Positions 11,083 through 20,108 of a stretch of 64,000 bases of DNA are shown here, piece by piece. The first letter of the stretch is position 1. Every line of letters starts with the position of its first letter. Source of the DNA: Branchiostoma floridae (taxonomy: Eukaryota > Chordata > Leptocardii > Amphioxiformes > Branchiostomatidae); NCBI RefSeq assembly GCF_000003815.2, contig NC_049985.1, forward strand, positions 16,107,989 to 16,171,988, given 5' to 3'. Position numbers and translations under genes: made by a program. A model generated the notes under the pieces. The model made no database searches. It saw only the letters and a list, made by a program, of their open reading frames with translations, and was not told where the DNA came from.

Positions 11083-13012
11083 ATGGATGAGGGTGAACTG
11101 GAGAAGTGAGTATTTACAAGTGAAAGCCTTGTACGAGTACATGTCATAGCTTTTGCCGACCACATATTCAGTTTGGTGGGGGAGGGAGTTGTCACTGCAT
11201 TCCAGAATTATTGAGATATTTTCAACCAAGACCTTCTTTGTGTACTAGGCTTGCTGTGGAAGAACTGCTGCGTGAAGCAAAGAGAGGACGAGAGCGTGCC
11301 AAGGACATGGGACCTGCAGGATGGTAAACAAAATGTTTTGTGATAGCAAGGGATTTTCTTGGTGATGAAAACCAAGAGGCAAGGAGATCTAAAGAAACCA
11401 ACTTCTGGCCCGAGGGATTCCAACCTGCACCAAACTTACACTGCCAACTCACAAACCCAACGCCATTAACGAATTCTTCAAATGGTTGGACCATTTGGCG
11501 TGGTCAGTTTGGTGGCACTTGAACCCCACTGATACTAAGTACACTACTCCCTCCTTTCTTTTAATAATAATATCGGGTGTATTTTGCAGCCAGTAGGTAC
11601 TCAAAGTGAGGGTAATGAGGCTGTTTAACATGGTCGAGGCACCTCCTTGAGCACGGGACCCCCGTTTTACGTCCCTCCCGGAAGACGATTTCGTGGAAAG
11701 CTTCGTGAGGCTACAGCAATTCGGACGTCCTTGGTTGGTCCCCCATCCAAGTACTGTGCGGACCGCGTGTTGCTTAACTTCCGAGATCGAAGGATCGGGT
11801 GTACCAACGCGCCACGCGGCCGTAGCTAAAGATTCATCCACAAATTTCCGAGCTCAATATCCCTGTGTAGCACAGCTTTAGTCTCTTACTTATAGAGTTG
11901 GTGTGTGAACCAGTGGCTCGCAGGATTCAAACCCGGACCTCCAGCTCACAAAACGCCGCTAACCACTGAGCCAAAAGGTCGAACCATTTAGGTATGGTCA
12001 GTTTAGCGGCGCTTGAAAGGAGTTTTGTAGCCTGGTTACGTAACAGTGAAAAAGTAAGTAAAAAAAAAATAACGAAAATGGTACCCAGGCAAGTAAAAGA
12101 GAAGCTGAAGGTAGCAAAATTGGGGGGAAAAACGTGTATGTTGACTTGTTGAGGCCGATTAAGTCCTTTATATCTCATAGTCATCTCAACACTTAAGGCC
12201 CCATCCTTCATGTAGATACCCTGGGAAACCTGCTCGAGAAGCTTCGCAAATAAGAGTCGCAAATAAGAGTTACCGATCCCCTGCCTAACGCGCGCCCTCC
12301 CGCCTCTATGCACCCGCCCCACTACCAGCTGGCCCTACTTACGCCGGTCCCCAACATCGCTCGCTTCCGAAAGAGGCTCGTGTTAGTAGGGGCCAGCTGG
12401 TTCGAGGGCCGGCGGGTGTTAGGCGGCGGGTGTCCCGTGCGTGCGTGTTGTAGGGATCGGTAAACTTTGCGTGCCTCGTTAGGAGTCTGCGTTTTCCCAG
12501 GGAATCATGTAGAGCATGTCATGTCTTTGTTAAAGTAATACCCAGCACAAAAACTGGAATCACCCAAATGTTTTTATTATCAAAGTGCATTCTTCTTTTC
12601 TTCCAGGGACAAGTGCCCAGTTCCTCCGGCGAACAAACGGTTTCTGATAAATACTTTGGCCAGCCAGCTGTCTAGTCAGAAACGACAACCGCAGTCTGGG
12701 AAAAAGAAGAGCGACGACGACGAACAATCTACTTCAAAGGCATCACGGTCCACTGATCAGAAACATGGTGCTGTAAGATCTAGCTCCTCAAGAACACATC
12801 ATGACAAAGATGTTCCGTCAAGCAAGAAGGACAAACATAGGAAATCCTGTTCCAGATCAAGATCCAGAGATACTCATAAACACTCGGATTCATCCAAGTC
12901 AAGGTCATATGGACACTCATCAAGGTCAAAGTCATCTGAACAGTACAAAAAAGGAACCTCCACAGGTCGCAGATCAACAAGGGACAGATCAAGAACTCAC
13001 AATAAAGATTAA
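11083..13012 (+). CDS. POLR1D: POLR1D isoform-2-like protein, three exons
   Basis: The exons are 11083-11105, 11249-11323 and 12607-13012. The junctions are GAGAA|GTGAGT, CTAG|G, GGATG|GTAAAC and CCAG|GGAC. Together they give 504 nt, or 167 residues. The N-terminus reads MDEGELEK followed by LAVEELLREAKRGRERAKDM, then GP-GW-KCP and NKRFLINT. This order (EELL-EAKRG, MGP-GW-KCP, NKRFLINT) is what I know from the alternative isoform 2 of vertebrate POLR1D. That isoform shares its first exon with the RNA polymerase I/III subunit RPAC2 but has an unrelated body of unclear function. The last exon continues into a Lys/Ser/Arg-rich tail with many RS/SR dipeptides, which suggests nuclear location. The RPAC2-type core was not found in this window. 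The start is the only ATG consistent with the shared short first exon. Confidence 0.85.
11564..11826 (-). mobile_element. SINE with a 5S-rRNA-derived head (SINE3-like)
   Basis: Read on the minus strand, 11826-11706 follows the order of 5S rRNA. GCTACGGCC is followed by ACCCGATC, GATCTCGGAAGTTAAGCA, CAGTACTTGGATGGGGGACC and GCTGTAGCC. These correspond to the 5' end, the internal control region and the 3' end of animal 5S genes, with many substitutions. It continues into AGGGACGTAAAACGGGGGTC and TACCTACTGGCTGC and ends in an ATTATTATTA tail. The same tail unit occurs behind a different head at 32920-33110. It lies antisense in intron 2 of the POLR1D-like gene. A plain 5S pseudogene is less likely because of the tail. 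Confidence 0.75.
11925..11995 (-). mobile_element. tRNA-derived SINE head
   Basis: On the minus strand, TGGCTCAGTGGTTAGCGGCG resembles a pol III A box and GGGTTTGAATCCTG a B box, about 40 bp apart as in tRNA genes. The intervening arms do not fold into a good cloverleaf, so this is a SINE or tRNA relic rather than a working tRNA. A related fragment (TGGACCATTTGGCGTGGTCA) lies near 11487-11506. Confidence 0.55.
12217..12504. mobile_element. TIR element with 9-bp TSD, in POLR1D intron 2
   Basis: The ends are TACCCTGGGAAAC and GTTTTCCCAGGGAA, flanked by the perfect 9-bp repeat TCATGTAGA (12208-12216 and 12505-12513). Inside is a second inverted pair (ACCGATCCC/GGGATCGGT) and a third (CCAGCTGGCCC/GGGGCCAGCTGG), so the whole can form a cruciform. 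A 9-bp duplication fits Mutator-like elements. The element is GC-rich and has no coding capacity. Confidence 0.75.
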
Positions 13013-13188
13013 GGTTCAGTCCCCAACTTGAAGAACGTGTGTTCACATACAAGTATAAGTATTCAAGACAAGTAGAATCTATGTGTGTATAGCCAACATT
13101 GGAGTGATTTTTTGTTGTATTGCACCGAAATCTGGGGGGGAAAAAGCGCCTGTCAGGAATTACAGAAGATTTTTCACAAAATAACGGC

Positions 13189-13194
13189 AATAAA
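13189..13194 (+). terminator. Candidate poly(A) signal AATAAA of the POLR1D-like gene
   Basis: AATAAA lies 177 bp after the stop codon. Another AATAAA (13001-13006) overlaps the last codons of the CDS; if used, it would give an almost absent 3' UTR. The downstream copy is the more likely signal. Confidence 0.4.
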
Positions 13195-13353
13195 ACTTAA
13201 TCTGACAAAAGCCATTCTCCTATGCAGAGCTGAATCCATGTTACAGAAACTCTTCTATGAAAACTGATGTGGGTTTGGATCTGTGTAGGTGATTAGAAAA
13301 CCTGAATCCGACTTTTCAGGATGCCTATTCATGCCTGCTTGCAAGTTGTTACT

Positions 13354-13751
13354 TAGCCTGGTTACCAAACCCCAGCCCGATCTCAAGTATCTATCGTGCA
13401 GGGGTCTGGCCGGATGGGATAGGAACTCTTCTCAATTTTGCACCTTATAGTGGGCAAAAAACCCCACCAATAGAACAACACAGGATCAGCAGGAGGTAAT
13501 TACACCCCTGCCATGATTGGTTAAAGACCCCCAACTGTACTTTTTGAATCCATAACGTAGCTGATTCGCTACTGTGATAGCCTGCTGACCAACTGTGGTG
13601 TGTTGTAGCTGGCTACCTGTGGTGAGAGTGGTCATCAATCCTAGGTTCTCCTCCCACTGATCAACGGGCCTTCGAGAACCTTTCTACAGCCATGTTGCCA
13701 GACCCCAACACGAAAGATATATCTTGAGGTTGGGGTATGGAATCCAGGCTA
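13354..13751. mobile_element. MITE with long TIRs and 9-bp TSD
   Basis: The terminal inverted repeats start TAGCCTGGTTACCAAACCCC and end TATGGAATCCAGGCTA, and pair for about 55 bp with gaps. The flanks carry the perfect 9-bp repeat GTTGTTACT (13345-13353 and 13752-13760). It is non-autonomous. The 9-bp duplication again suggests a Mutator-like or related superfamily. Confidence 0.8.
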
Positions 13752-13818
13752 GTTGTTACTATATTGGTCAGCCTAGTTCTGCAACATCATTTCAGTGTCT
13801 ACTCCAGATGGGCTTCTC

Positions 13819-14056
13819 TATATGGGGGTCTGCATGGGGGGTCCAGGCAAAGCTTTATGCTAAATTCAGGATGGCTGACTACACTTTAAGTTAAATTCAT
13901 GAAAGCAACCAATGCTTTACACTTCTGAAGTTCATCCCACTTTGAATTACGTAAAATAAAATACTAGCAGCTTCCCTACAAGTTATGGGAAATTAAAAAG
14001 GCCTGCCTACGCCTTTAATAATGAAAACAAAACAAAACATGCAGACCCTCCTATAT
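13819..14056. mobile_element. Small TIR element, TATATGGGGGTCTGCATG family
   Basis: The left end TATATGGGGGTCTGCATG is matched inverted by CATGCAGACCCTCCTATAT at the right end. The same terminal motif (GAGGGTCTGC) bounds the larger element at 15978-18160, so both belong to one family. No coding capacity. Confidence 0.6.
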
Positions 14057-14790
14057 GGCAAATACACATTGAGGCTCTATAGTTCTTCAATAGTACCATC
14101 ACTGGTTTCACAACTGTCAAGTGACCATACTTGTAAATGACCTTTCTGCCAAGGCGATCACGGATCACTTATAGTACACATATCACTTATAGTGCACATA
14201 TGTTCTATTGTTTTCAGGTGGACTTTATACAAGTAGCTTTTTGGCCCATAAATGCTATGATGTAGGCCGATCTGTTAGCATCCTTGTTTTCTGGAGACAG
14301 TCAGTATTACAAACAGCCAAGTAATAAAGTAATTTCATGCACTTATACATTGTTCACAAATCATGTGCCAATCAGTAGTGTCATAACAAGCTGCCTAAAC
14401 AGGAAATCCTATTGGTGAGGAATAGGGGTGGGTACTGTACAGAAAATCCAGGTCTACAGGATCAGTAGTCCAAGTCCGGACCTGAACATGGACCTGAAGC
14501 AGTTTGTGGAAACTTGAGAATACATTTCGCTACAAAAGACTCTTTTGTGGAGTATTCAACTCCCACTGGCATTTTAAAATCCCACAAGACTAACTGCCTC
14601 TGTATTATTGACTGTTAAACTAGGTAGAAACGACTATTGACTCTACTCTACTTTGCTCGCTATTTTCTTTGACCGGTAAGCCCCAAAATGTGTTAGTGAC
14701 TGAGATATATAATCTCTTCATTTTCCAATAGGGATGATTCATTGCCAAAAATCTTCTGTCTAGGCAAGGAGGTTTGATATGTCTAGGTAG
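14057..14790. other. No gene recognised; one possible hAT end
   Basis: Near 14425-14520, AGGGGTGGGTACTGTAC and a CCGGACCTGAAC motif resemble the ends and interior of the hAT-type element at 16021-17052. A second terminus was not found. The rest shows nothing recognisable. Confidence 0.4.
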
Positions 14791-14794
14791 GCTT

Positions 14795-14990
14795 AATCTC
14801 CAAGCAGATCCTACGGTGGCATAAGATTGTATAAAAGCTAGCTTGTTACTAGCCTGAGTAAATCTCGCTTATAGGAGCCCGCCAAACATCCGCTGGCCCC
14901 CTAGAGGGGCCAGTTACAGCCCTGGACAGCGGAGTTTGTGTTACACAGACTAGCTTGCTATACACCTTGGCCAGCTGTGATACTACATAA
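14795..14990. mobile_element. CTCCAAGCAGA-family MITE interrupted by another repeat
   Basis: TAATCTCCAAGCAGATCCTA at 14796 and CTTGGCCAGCTGTGATACTA near 14967 are the two halves of the MITE seen intact at 22929-23065 and 41883-42019. Between them lies a CTAGCCTGAG...CAGACTAG insertion carrying the AAATCTCGCTTATA block that also occurs at 4520-4600. Confidence 0.55.
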
Positions 14991-15001
14991 ACTATCATTA
15001 A

Positions 15002-15973
15002 CCCTCAAACACCCGAGTGGGGTCCATTTGGACCCCAGGCGTACATTTTGAAGTGCCATTTCAACATTTTTGATCTGAAGAAAAAATCCTTCCGTGACTT
15101 TGTCAGTCAATATGTCTTACACCTTCTCCTTAGTTTTCGCAATGATTTGTACAATAATGTGGAAATTATTAAGAAAGTTTGTGTTCAGTTCCTCTGGGGT
15201 CCAAACGGACCCCAGCAAAAATGTGCAGTTTTTAAAACAAACTTTGGAGGCTAACTCCTTAACCACTTACAGTATGAATACCAAACTTTCAGACAATAAT
15301 AAAAATGTAAACTGAAATCATCACAAAAATTTCTGGGTCATCAACATGTAATGTGACGACATTATGACGTCATTTGCCTAATCGGGGCGGCCATCTTGGA
15401 TTTTGACCAATGACGTCATAAAATTAGCATAAATTATAAATTTTAAGTCATGAAAACTGCATTGAATTTCATAGAATTTAATTGTTGTCAGAAAACAGGT
15501 GTAGTTTACCAAGAAAACCTTGTTAATATTGAAATTGTCAAATTTTGGCAAAAATATGCCTGTTAGAATATGGTTGCCATGGCAACCCCAAAAAATGATA
15601 AACTTACTTTATTGACCAAAAACTTTTGCAAACAATATTCTGTGATAAATTACCAAGTTTCGTAGCTTTAGCTCTATCCGTTCATGAGTTATGCGACATA
15701 AATGTTTCTGAGGGCCTCAAAATTCCCCTATCTGGTGGGAATAGGTTTAGTGCAAAACGTGGTCCTTCTGAACTTTTGCATAAATTATGATAATGAGTTG
15801 GAATTAGCAACACCTTAACATCTCAAAATCTTCCTCTTACATTAACGAAGCAATGTATATATAATGCTCGCCGATAAGACATGGTACTGAGATTTTATGA
15901 ACAAAACATTTTGGGGTCCGTTTGGACCCCACTCGGTCATTTTAGTCGCAAAAAAAGGTCGGGTGCTTGAGGG
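15002..15973. mobile_element. piggyBac-like non-autonomous element (TTAA TSD)
   Basis: TTAA occurs at 14998-15001 and 15974-15977. Between them the ends are CCCTCAAACACCCGAGTGGG and an inverted CCCACTCGG...GGGTGCTTGAGGG. Near each end is a GGGGTCCNNTTGGACCCC palindrome. TTAA duplication with CCCT termini is the classical piggyBac signature. The 972-bp body has no transposase frame. Confidence 0.85.
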
Positions 15974-15977
15974 TTAA

Positions 15978-18160
15978 TATGTGAGGGTCTGCATGCCTTT
16001 TTCCGTTAAGCGTTAGGAGCTAGTGGTGCGTACCGAAGCTCACATTCCGGTTCAGGTCCGGACTCGAGTCCAAAGATTCCGGTTCAGGTCCGGACTTATA
16101 AGTCCGGTTTTTTTACGGTCGCTAAAGTTTCCCAATTAACGTTAGACACAAGCATAAAGCGACTTGCTCTAATGCGGCGACCCATTTGCGTATCCGGCGC
16201 CCGCCACTGGGCCGCATGCTATCAAAATATTGCCAAAGACGACTGCATCATTTTCAAAGGTGTAGAAACATCGATTTTTAATAAAAACTATCGGGAAATC
16301 ACGGCAAAATTCGACATTTTCCGCTTTTTTTTTTTTGACGGCCGAAATTTCAAAATGGCGCTTGCGAGGTCATAGGGGTCAATGGGATAGCCTACTGTAA
16401 TGCGGGTAGAAATTATCCGTGCGGTGTTTTTATCTTCTACATTCAACCGTAAAATTAATTTTAAATTTATTCGTTACAAAGATAAATGCAGGGGGTATAA
16501 CATAAGTTCATGAACTTAAAACTTTTTCTAAAATAGAACGTGCCGGTGTTTCTTTTTAACAAGCTACTCACCCATGCTTTCAGTGAAGTATCCCGGCAAG
16601 CGGCAAATGTCATTTACAGTCGCCGCGCCGGAGATTTGTTTTAGCTTGTTTATCTTGGAAATTTTCTTCATTTTTAGAAGATATGGGACTTAAAACCCAT
16701 ACCAGGAGATAAACAAATCCACATGCTTTATTTTCATGGGTAATATTGCTAAAGTCAACCTGTCATTTTTGCCGCGTTGCCGGATTTTGAAAGAAGGTTG
16801 CCGCGGCGCGACCATGTGCTTGGCTTATGGCGGTAGGACAATACGCAGAAATACGTTATTTTCTGGCCTGTTGGCTGCGATTAAAAAGTTACATAGGCAT
16901 CTAGCGTTGTTTTTAGATGTTCCTAGTATACAACAAAAAAGAGATTTCCGGTTTTCCAGAAAACCGGTTTTTGACGTTCCGGTTTTAACCGGACTTGAAC
17001 CGAAAGTTATAGCAAGTCCAAGTCCGGTTCGGCGAACCGGTACGCACCACTATTAGGAGCCATTTTAATTCACCGTTAATCGTTACCGACCCGCTCTAAT
17101 TCAACGTTAATCGTTATCGGTATATTCTTCGTGAAGCGTTATTGGTTGTTTTAATTCAACGTTAATCGTTATTTGTTATGTCGAATTCACCGTTAAGCGT
17201 TACCAAGAAATTCTTCGTAACCTGTTATACTATACACACGAAGTCAAATGCCAGATAGAGCCCCTGAAAATGCAGGAAATGGCACTTCAAAGGGTCCAGA
17301 TTTCAAAATTTCTCCGAGCCTCCCGGCCTTCCACTCTGAACATGGTAAAATATGTTGCGGAAGCGTCGCGCGCCCTCAAAACTTTATCACTCATAGAGAT
17401 TTTAGCATCAAACATAGCTGAGTTTCGGGCAAAAAGTTCTCCTAGAATGCAGAAAATGAGGTTTCTCCGGACCTCCATTGCGACGGCTTGCGCCTTTGGC
17501 GCTCACGACGACATGGCGAAAATATGTTAGGGGCGTGGGTTTTCGCACAAAAAAACTTTTGTCATTTGAATTAGCTTCGTCTACGGCAAAATCTGCCCTT
17601 CAAAATGCAGTAAATGGCGTTTCAGACGCTCCAGATTTTAAAATTTTCGATAATTCCCGGACTTATATTGCAACATCTCGTGCCTTCCTAGCTCGAAATG
17701 GTAAAAATATGTCGGGGCTCTGGGGTTGGAGGCCAAAGCTACGAGTACAATCATGTGTAATTTGATGAAAATGTCAAAATCAACCTAGCTTAGTCGGTCG
17801 GCAAAATTTGCCAAAAATGCAGGAAATAGCATTTAAGAGGGTCTTGGTTTTAAAAAATCCCTGGAATGCGTCGCGCCTTCGGTGCTCCATGTGCTGAAAC
17901 AATTCTGTGGCGGGCCGGGACAATTTACAGATGTCATGGACATTGTCCCTGTTATTCCTTCGGGTTCCGGGCACCTTTTGCTTCTCACAATGTATTTTCA
18001 CCCATTGATATAACTACTCTATCGTTGTATGAATAGGAATGCACGTCAATGTTACTGTTATGGTTTGTATTACTTATTCTGAATTTACCGTTAAGCGTTA
18101 CCGGGCCTCCTGAATTTACCGTTAAGCGTTACCAAGACCCCCCCTTGCAGACCCTCATAT
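15978..18160. mobile_element. 2.2-kb TIR element carrying a nested hAT
   Basis: The left end TATGTGAGGGTCTGC and the right end GCAGACCCTCATAT are inverted copies. The sub-terminal motif CCGTTAAGCGTTA recurs at both sides (about 16003, 17190, 18088 and 18117). The interior from 17270 to 17930 holds three degenerate units beginning AAAATGCAGGAAATGGC, spaced about 250-330 bp. No transposase is visible. It directly abuts the TTAA of the preceding piggyBac-like element, so the three insertions form a stack. Confidence 0.6.
16021..17052. mobile_element. Non-autonomous hAT element with 8-bp TSD
   Basis: The ends are TAGTGGTGCGTACCG and CGGTACGCACCACTA, perfectly inverted. The perfect 8-bp repeat TTAGGAGC flanks it (16013-16020 and 17053-17060). 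Sub-terminal CCGGTTCAGGTCCGGACT repeats lie at both sides. TAGTGGTG-type ends with 8-bp duplications are typical of hAT. The 106-codon open frame at 16736-17056 has no transposase motif. Confidence 0.9.
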
Positions 18161-18280
18161 GTCACCATAGGATATGTTTGGAGAGTAGGTTGGCCCACTT
18201 TCTGACATCTATCACAACCGAGACAAGTTGGAAGAAGGCAGCTGATCGATCTCCCTGCCAAACCTCTGCTTGAGTAATGT

Positions 18281-18358
18281 AGCCTGGCTGAGGTTAATGA
18301 CCTAGGGTGGCGGCAATTGTATGGCCGGCCGCTAGGAGCGCGATTTTAGTCAGGCTAT
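18281..18358. mobile_element. Short TAGCCTG...CAGGCTA element
   Basis: TAGCCTGGCTG and TTTAGTCAGGCTA bound 78 bp containing GGCGGCAATTGTATGGCCGG and CTAGGAGCGCGAT. Close relatives are at 24428-24533 and 39453-39508. It is palindromic and very short, and may be a SINE fragment instead. Confidence 0.5.
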
Positions 18359-18384
18359 ATTTACAGTACGTAAACTGTAAAGAT

Positions 18385-18645
18385 TGCAACCAAGTGGAAA
18401 GACCAAACACCCCCATATGCGATCGAATGATTGCAATGCCATCACATACTTTCGCATGAAGGGGAATTTTTTTAAGGACAGAATTCTTCCCAACGACTAC
18501 AAATAGAGAAAAATAGGTTATCGGTATTATTTTTGTGAACTTTTCTCGTTCACATTTGGTCATGTTCACGTGGCAAAACGATGGGTCACGTGATATACTT
18601 CACACGTTTCTGACAGCACGCGCGAGACGTGTCAACAAGGACAGT
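18385..18645 (+). promoter_or_regulatory. Promoter module of ANK-MYND gene A with two CACGTG E-boxes
   Basis: CACGTG is at 18567-18572 and 18587-18592, exactly 20 bp apart, followed by TTCTGACAGCACGCGCG. The same module precedes genes C (32133 and 32153) and D (42419 and 42439), also with 20-bp spacing, and the relic at 59002. Here it is cut off from the gene A start codon by a Helitron-like insertion, yet lies at about the same distance once the insertion is ignored. TCACGTGA sites are bound by bHLH-Zip factors (USF, MITF/TFE); which factor acts here is unknown. Confidence 0.6.
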
Positions 18646-18702
18646 CCCAAGTTTTTGGTTTCTATCGGATCTCCTATTTATATTTCAGCCATACCATAGG
18701 TA

Positions 18703-20085
18703 TGGTGAAATATATTGTATTCGTAATGTTTCTTTCTTTCTTTCTTTCTCCTGTCAAATTTTCAAAGCGATTCATCTCCGCCGTTTCTGGACCAAATGAC
18801 TTGAAATTTGGCACAAGGGTAGAGTGGGCCAATACCCAAATGTGTTTTTTTTATTTTTTTCATATCTGCTCCTTAAATGATTTTATTGAGGTTTTATTGC
18901 AACTTTTGGACCAAGACTGTATATTTTGGCCCCCTGTACCATGGTATTACATCCAAATGACCTGAAATTTGGCACAGAGGTGCCCTAGATACTTATTCAA
19001 AGGATCCATGTATAATATGTAGTATAAATCACTTCAAAATGGCTCCTTAAGGAGGTTTTTGTGGGAGAGTTTAGGATAGGTAAGGTTGGAGTGCCGAGGT
19101 CAACGACCTCTAGGTCATTCTGGTGTGTCAGGGCCACAGGTGTGCCAGGTAGATCCAATTATCTACCTACCTACCTAGTCCATAGACATCCAGGTGGTTG
19201 GTGGACAAGGTAAATCCAATTAATGGCCAGCCAATGAGCGAGCTTATTTTGCTGGAAGAGTCCATTGTTGGACAGGGGGTGTATTTTAAAATTTACTTTT
19301 AGACTTTGTTGATAATGCCAATTTTTTTAGCGGAAGTGTTTTCGCACTGAGCCACTTGACATAAGACTACTACTGGGACAGTCCATTTTTGCACATAGGG
19401 GGGGATTTTAAAAAAATCAGTTTTGGACATGGGTGATGATTCCGAATTCCATTTGTTAGATGGAAGTTTACCCCCACCTGAAGACTGTACATGAGGAGGA
19501 TTCGGCAGCCAATCAGCAAGCCTTGTTTTATCTGGAAGAGCCCATTCATGCACGGGGGACTTTTTTTTAAATTCAGTTTTGGACTGGGTTGCTTCTTATG
19601 CAAAGGCCATGTACTGTGAGTATTTCTGGACTTGTCTATTGTGCAATTTCAAACAGGGTGAGCTGGGAGATTCCATTCTACGACGAAGGGGGTATTTTTT
19701 TAAAATTCATTTTGTGGACTTCGCTGACTATTTTAGCTGATATATTTTTGGATCGCTCCACTTTACATAGGGGTATAACAGGAAGAGTCGATTCTTGCAC
19801 AGAGGGGGGATTTTTTGCAAATATGGTTTTGGACGGCTGATGATTCCAAATTCCATTTCTTAGCGGAAGTGTTTTTGGAGTCGTCTATTTTTTTGAGTCC
19901 ATTCTTGAAGGGGTTTTTGTAAGATTCATTTTTGCTCATAAGTGTGATTAGTAGTTAGAAGTCATTTTAAGCAGAAGTGTTCCATTTTTGCACATGAGTG
20001 ATTTTGGAACAGTCTATTGTTACATGAGGAGGGAGATGGCTGAAATATGCTGTATTTGCTCTCAAGCAAATGTCGGCCTTTCTAG
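18703..20085 (+). mobile_element. Helitron-like non-autonomous element upstream of gene A
   Basis: The 3' end has the Helitron layout: an ATTTGCT-CTCA-AGCAAAT hairpin (20054-20071), a 10-bp spacer, then CTAG (20082-20085) followed by T. The 5' end (TTCTCCTGTCAAATT near 18746) and the TGACCTGAAATTTGGCACAG motif are shared with the two copies at 28462-30537. The middle holds a degenerate tandem repeat of about 100 bp (GGAAGAGTCCATT...GGGGGGATTTT). There is no Rep/helicase. The 5' boundary is approximate. It ends 23 bp before the gene A start codon. Confidence 0.7.
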
Positions 20086-20108
20086 TTTAAATTAAAATTA
20101 TAGACGGT

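Noticed and set aside
11706-11826. Functional 5S rRNA gene
   Set aside because: Many substitutions in the internal control region, and attachment to a SINE tail shared with other loci.
12780-13190. 136-codon minus-strand frame
   Set aside because: Shadow of the SR-rich last exon of the POLR1D-like gene on the other strand.
17270-17765. Overlapping plus-strand frames of 86 and 95 codons
   Set aside because: They coincide with degenerate internal repeat units (AAAATGCAGGAAATGGC) of a TIR element.
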